Assembly (NCBI GenBank): GCA_026129525.1
Contig: JAHCHW010000002.1
Location: 434,001 to 498,000, forward strand
Direction: 5' to 3'
Origin: Chitinophagales bacterium
GTDB taxonomy: Bacteria > Bacteroidota > Bacteroidia > Chitinophagales > LD1
Length of the DNA stretch: 64,000 nt
Positions 62,501 through 64,000 of the stretch are shown here, one piece after another. A model generated the notes under the pieces. That model did not search any database, had not been told where the DNA came from, and worked only from the letters and a program-made list of their open reading frames with translations. Made by a program: the position numbers and the translations under genes. The number at the start of each line of letters is the position of its first letter. Position 1 is the first letter of the stretch.

Positions 62501-63280
62501 ATGCCTTTTGTTTTAGCATGGAATACCGTATCGGTGCTTATTGCTGCTACCGCAGCTATGGCAGTTGTAGCCGTAGGGGTAAATGTTTACGTGCTTTTAC
62601 GCAAATTTTTCCCCTTTCTTATTCCCACGCTTGTGTTACAACTACGGAATTACGGCAGGTTGCTTAAGCTCCTTTTCAGTTTCCCGAAAAAGAAAGTTGT
62701 TATACGCGAATTTTATTCATCAGCTATTACAAACAAGATTATTGTTTACAATGAAGCCTTTGCATTAGAATGGCAAGTTGAAAATGCATGGAGTGTAACG
62801 ATTGCCCCTGATCCGGGTCAAGTAACCACTTCCGGCAGAATTGTGCAAGTAGCTGATTTTGAGAAACGGGAGTTTGTGCTAACTGCAAAAGGATGGTTTA
62901 GTACCGTAAGTAAAAGCATTACCATTTGTCCTCCAAAGGTAGTGTTCGAACCGGTTAAAATTGTGCAGCCCACATTTTGTACTTCCTACCCTCTGCTTCC
63001 TGATCCTAAGAAGCTTCATACGTTGGACACTACTGCCAGGCGCTTAGAATTTGAGTTGAACTATGAGATACCTGATTACGCCAACGTCATTAACTTTGGT
63101 GCAAGCCTGAATCCGATTTGCCGCCTCGAAAAATTAGACGTAACGGTTGCTTTGGAGGATAAAAGCACCGATAATTTTTATTACAGCCATACCAAAGAAG
63201 TAATAAACAAGTTAGATGATTTAGCAAACGACATAACATCCGAAATTTCAAACACCATTAAAACGCACTACAATGAATGA
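62501..63280 (+). CDS. Membrane-anchored protein of unknown function
   Basis: The 259-residue product starts with a strong TM segment (VSVLIAATAAMAVVAVGVNVYVLL) and possibly a second (FFPFLIPTLVLQL). The rest is a soluble beta-rich region (WQVENAWSVTIAPDPGQVTTSG, then KGWFSTVSKSITICPP), reminiscent of an Ig-like fold. No family recognised. It is divergent from the kinase gene and overlaps the next gene by 8 bases, so it is coupled to the DUF4407 gene. Confidence 0.6.
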   Translation: MPFVLAWNTVSVLIAATAAMAVVAVGVNVYVLLRKFFPFLIPTLVLQLRNYGRLLKLLFSFPKKKVVIREFYSSAITNKIIVYNEAFALEWQVENAWSVTIAPDPGQVTTSGRIVQVADFEKREFVLTAKGWFSTVSKSITICPPKVVFEPVKIVQPTFCTSYPLLPDPKKLHTLDTTARRLEFELNYEIPDYANVINFGASLNPICRLEKLDVTVALEDKSTDNFYYSHTKEVINKLDDLANDITSEISNTIKTHYNE

Positions 63281-64000
63281 ATTAAAGAATTATCAATTTC
63301 CGGAGCCCTCAGCGGTATCAAAATTTTTCTGGTGGTGCTGCGGTGCCGATGCACAAATTCTTGCACGTTGCTCGTGGAGCGACCATGTAAAGTATTTCTG
63401 TTTGGGAGGCATTGTATTGGCAACCGGTTTTATGGGAATGCTTTCCATGGGTTTTGCTATGTATATAATTTTCAATATTTGGGTGGCGTGCATAATAGGT
63501 CCTATTTGGGGGTTAATTGTGTTTAACCTCGACAGGTTTATTGTTTCCAGTACCGGCAAAGGAGATGGAAAGGATACTATTTCGAAGAACGAGTTAGTTA
63601 ACGCCTTGCCGCGTTTATTTATGGCAGGACTTTTAGGACTTACTATTTCAGCTCCTTTAGAGATATATATTTTTGATAAGGAAATTCAATTACAGGTAAG
63701 CATACGAAAAGATGAAAGGGTAACTGAACTAAAAACAAAAATACAGGCACGATATGTAAAAGAGTTGGCAGAACTGGATGCTGAAAAAAAGCGGTTAGAT
63801 AAAATATACCGCGAGAAAGAACAGCAAGTGAAAGAACAAGATAAGCAGTTGAACGATGAAATGAGCGGCAATGCAGGCGCACGTGGATATGGACAGGAAG
63901 CCCGCAAAAAAGAAGCACGACTTAATGAATTAAAAGGGGAGCGTGATGCAGCCCTTCAAAAAACGGAGGACCTCCAAAAGCAAATAGACGAAAAAATTAA
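63273..64000 (+). CDS. DUF4407 membrane coiled-coil protein (3' end outside window)
   Basis: The frame starting at the ATG at 63273 stays open to the window end. The N-terminal domain has several TM helices: VKYFCLGGIVLATGFMGML, IIFNIWVACIIGPIWGLIVFNLDRFIVSS, then PRLFMAGLLGLTISAPLEIYIFDKEIQ. The LDRFIVSS and SAPLEIYIF motifs are typical of DUF4407 proteins. A long charged coiled coil follows (KIQARYVKELAELDAEKKR). Function of the family is not known to me. The gene overlaps the upstream membrane protein by 8 bases, suggesting a complex. Confidence 0.85.
   Translation, partial: MNELKNYQFPEPSAVSKFFWWCCGADAQILARCSWSDHVKYFCLGGIVLATGFMGMLSMGFAMYIIFNIWVACIIGPIWGLIVFNLDRFIVSSTGKGDGKDTISKNELVNALPRLFMAGLLGLTISAPLEIYIFDKEIQLQVSIRKDERVTELKTKIQARYVKELAELDAEKKRLDKIYREKEQQVKEQDKQLNDEMSGNAGARGYGQEARKKEARLNELKGERDAALQKTEDLQKQIDEKI

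Overview
The window comes from a chromosome of the Bacteroidota, most likely a Chitinophagales/Sphingobacteriia-type organism. The evidence is a gliding-motility lipoprotein (GldH), a secreted giant protein ending in a type IX secretion sorting domain, Bacteroidota-style promoters (TTG, about 19 nt, TAnnTTTG) and a general lack of Shine-Dalgarno sequences. GC content looks moderate. No database search was possible; every call rests on reading the sequence.

Positions 1-35,900 are mostly core genome. They hold a sensor kinase tail, a methionine block (metH behind a SAM-I riboswitch, then metF), a 2,094-residue T9SS cargo protein, radA, hsp20, a GH3-family enzyme, a nucleoside transporter, a sterol-desaturase-family hydroxylase, an acyl-CoA dehydrogenase, nusB, a leucine-dehydrogenase-family gene, glutathione peroxidase, holB, a dihaem cytochrome c, a PSP1/RicT-like gene, gldH, a flippase, der, era and the initiator tRNA. 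The surprise here is metH: seven GC-rich palindromic repeats lie in frame in its coding sequence, and two of them in inverted orientation bracket an apparently intact DUF559 endonuclease domain.

Positions 35,900-64,000, downstream of the initiator tRNA, read as a defence-rich accessory region. In order: a divergent DnaB-like helicase whose stop codon abuts a retron msr-msd RNA and its reverse transcriptase; an ARPP-1 protein; a three-gene set with a zincin-like protein and a membrane coiled-coil protein resembling putative abortive-infection proteins; and an eleven-gene type III CRISPR-Cas operon. That operon runs Cas10, a RAMP-RAMP-helical fusion, a double-Cas7 protein, a Csx19-like protein, a large Cas7 with an insertion, a Csx1/Csx2 CARF-HEPN RNase, a Csx3-like ring nuclease, a two-TM protein resembling Csx23, Cas6, an RT-Cas1 fusion and Cas2. 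The effector order matches the III-Dv architecture. An array of 33 repeats follows, preceded by an unusual leader with six copies of a CATTTGCGAAA motif and a 22-bp inverted repeat ending 12 bp before the first repeat.

At the right edge, a divergent cluster contains a receiver-domain/VirD4-HerA-type ATPase fusion, an APH-like kinase, a membrane-anchored protein and a DUF4407 membrane coiled-coil protein cut by the window end. I do not recognise this combination as a described system.

The immune genes can be read as one circuit: RT-Cas1/Cas2 could acquire spacers from RNA, Cas6 processes crRNA, the Cas7-type complex with Cas10 (GGDD intact, no HD domain) senses RNA and makes cyclic oligoadenylate, Csx1 and the membrane protein act as effectors, and Csx3 would switch the signal off.
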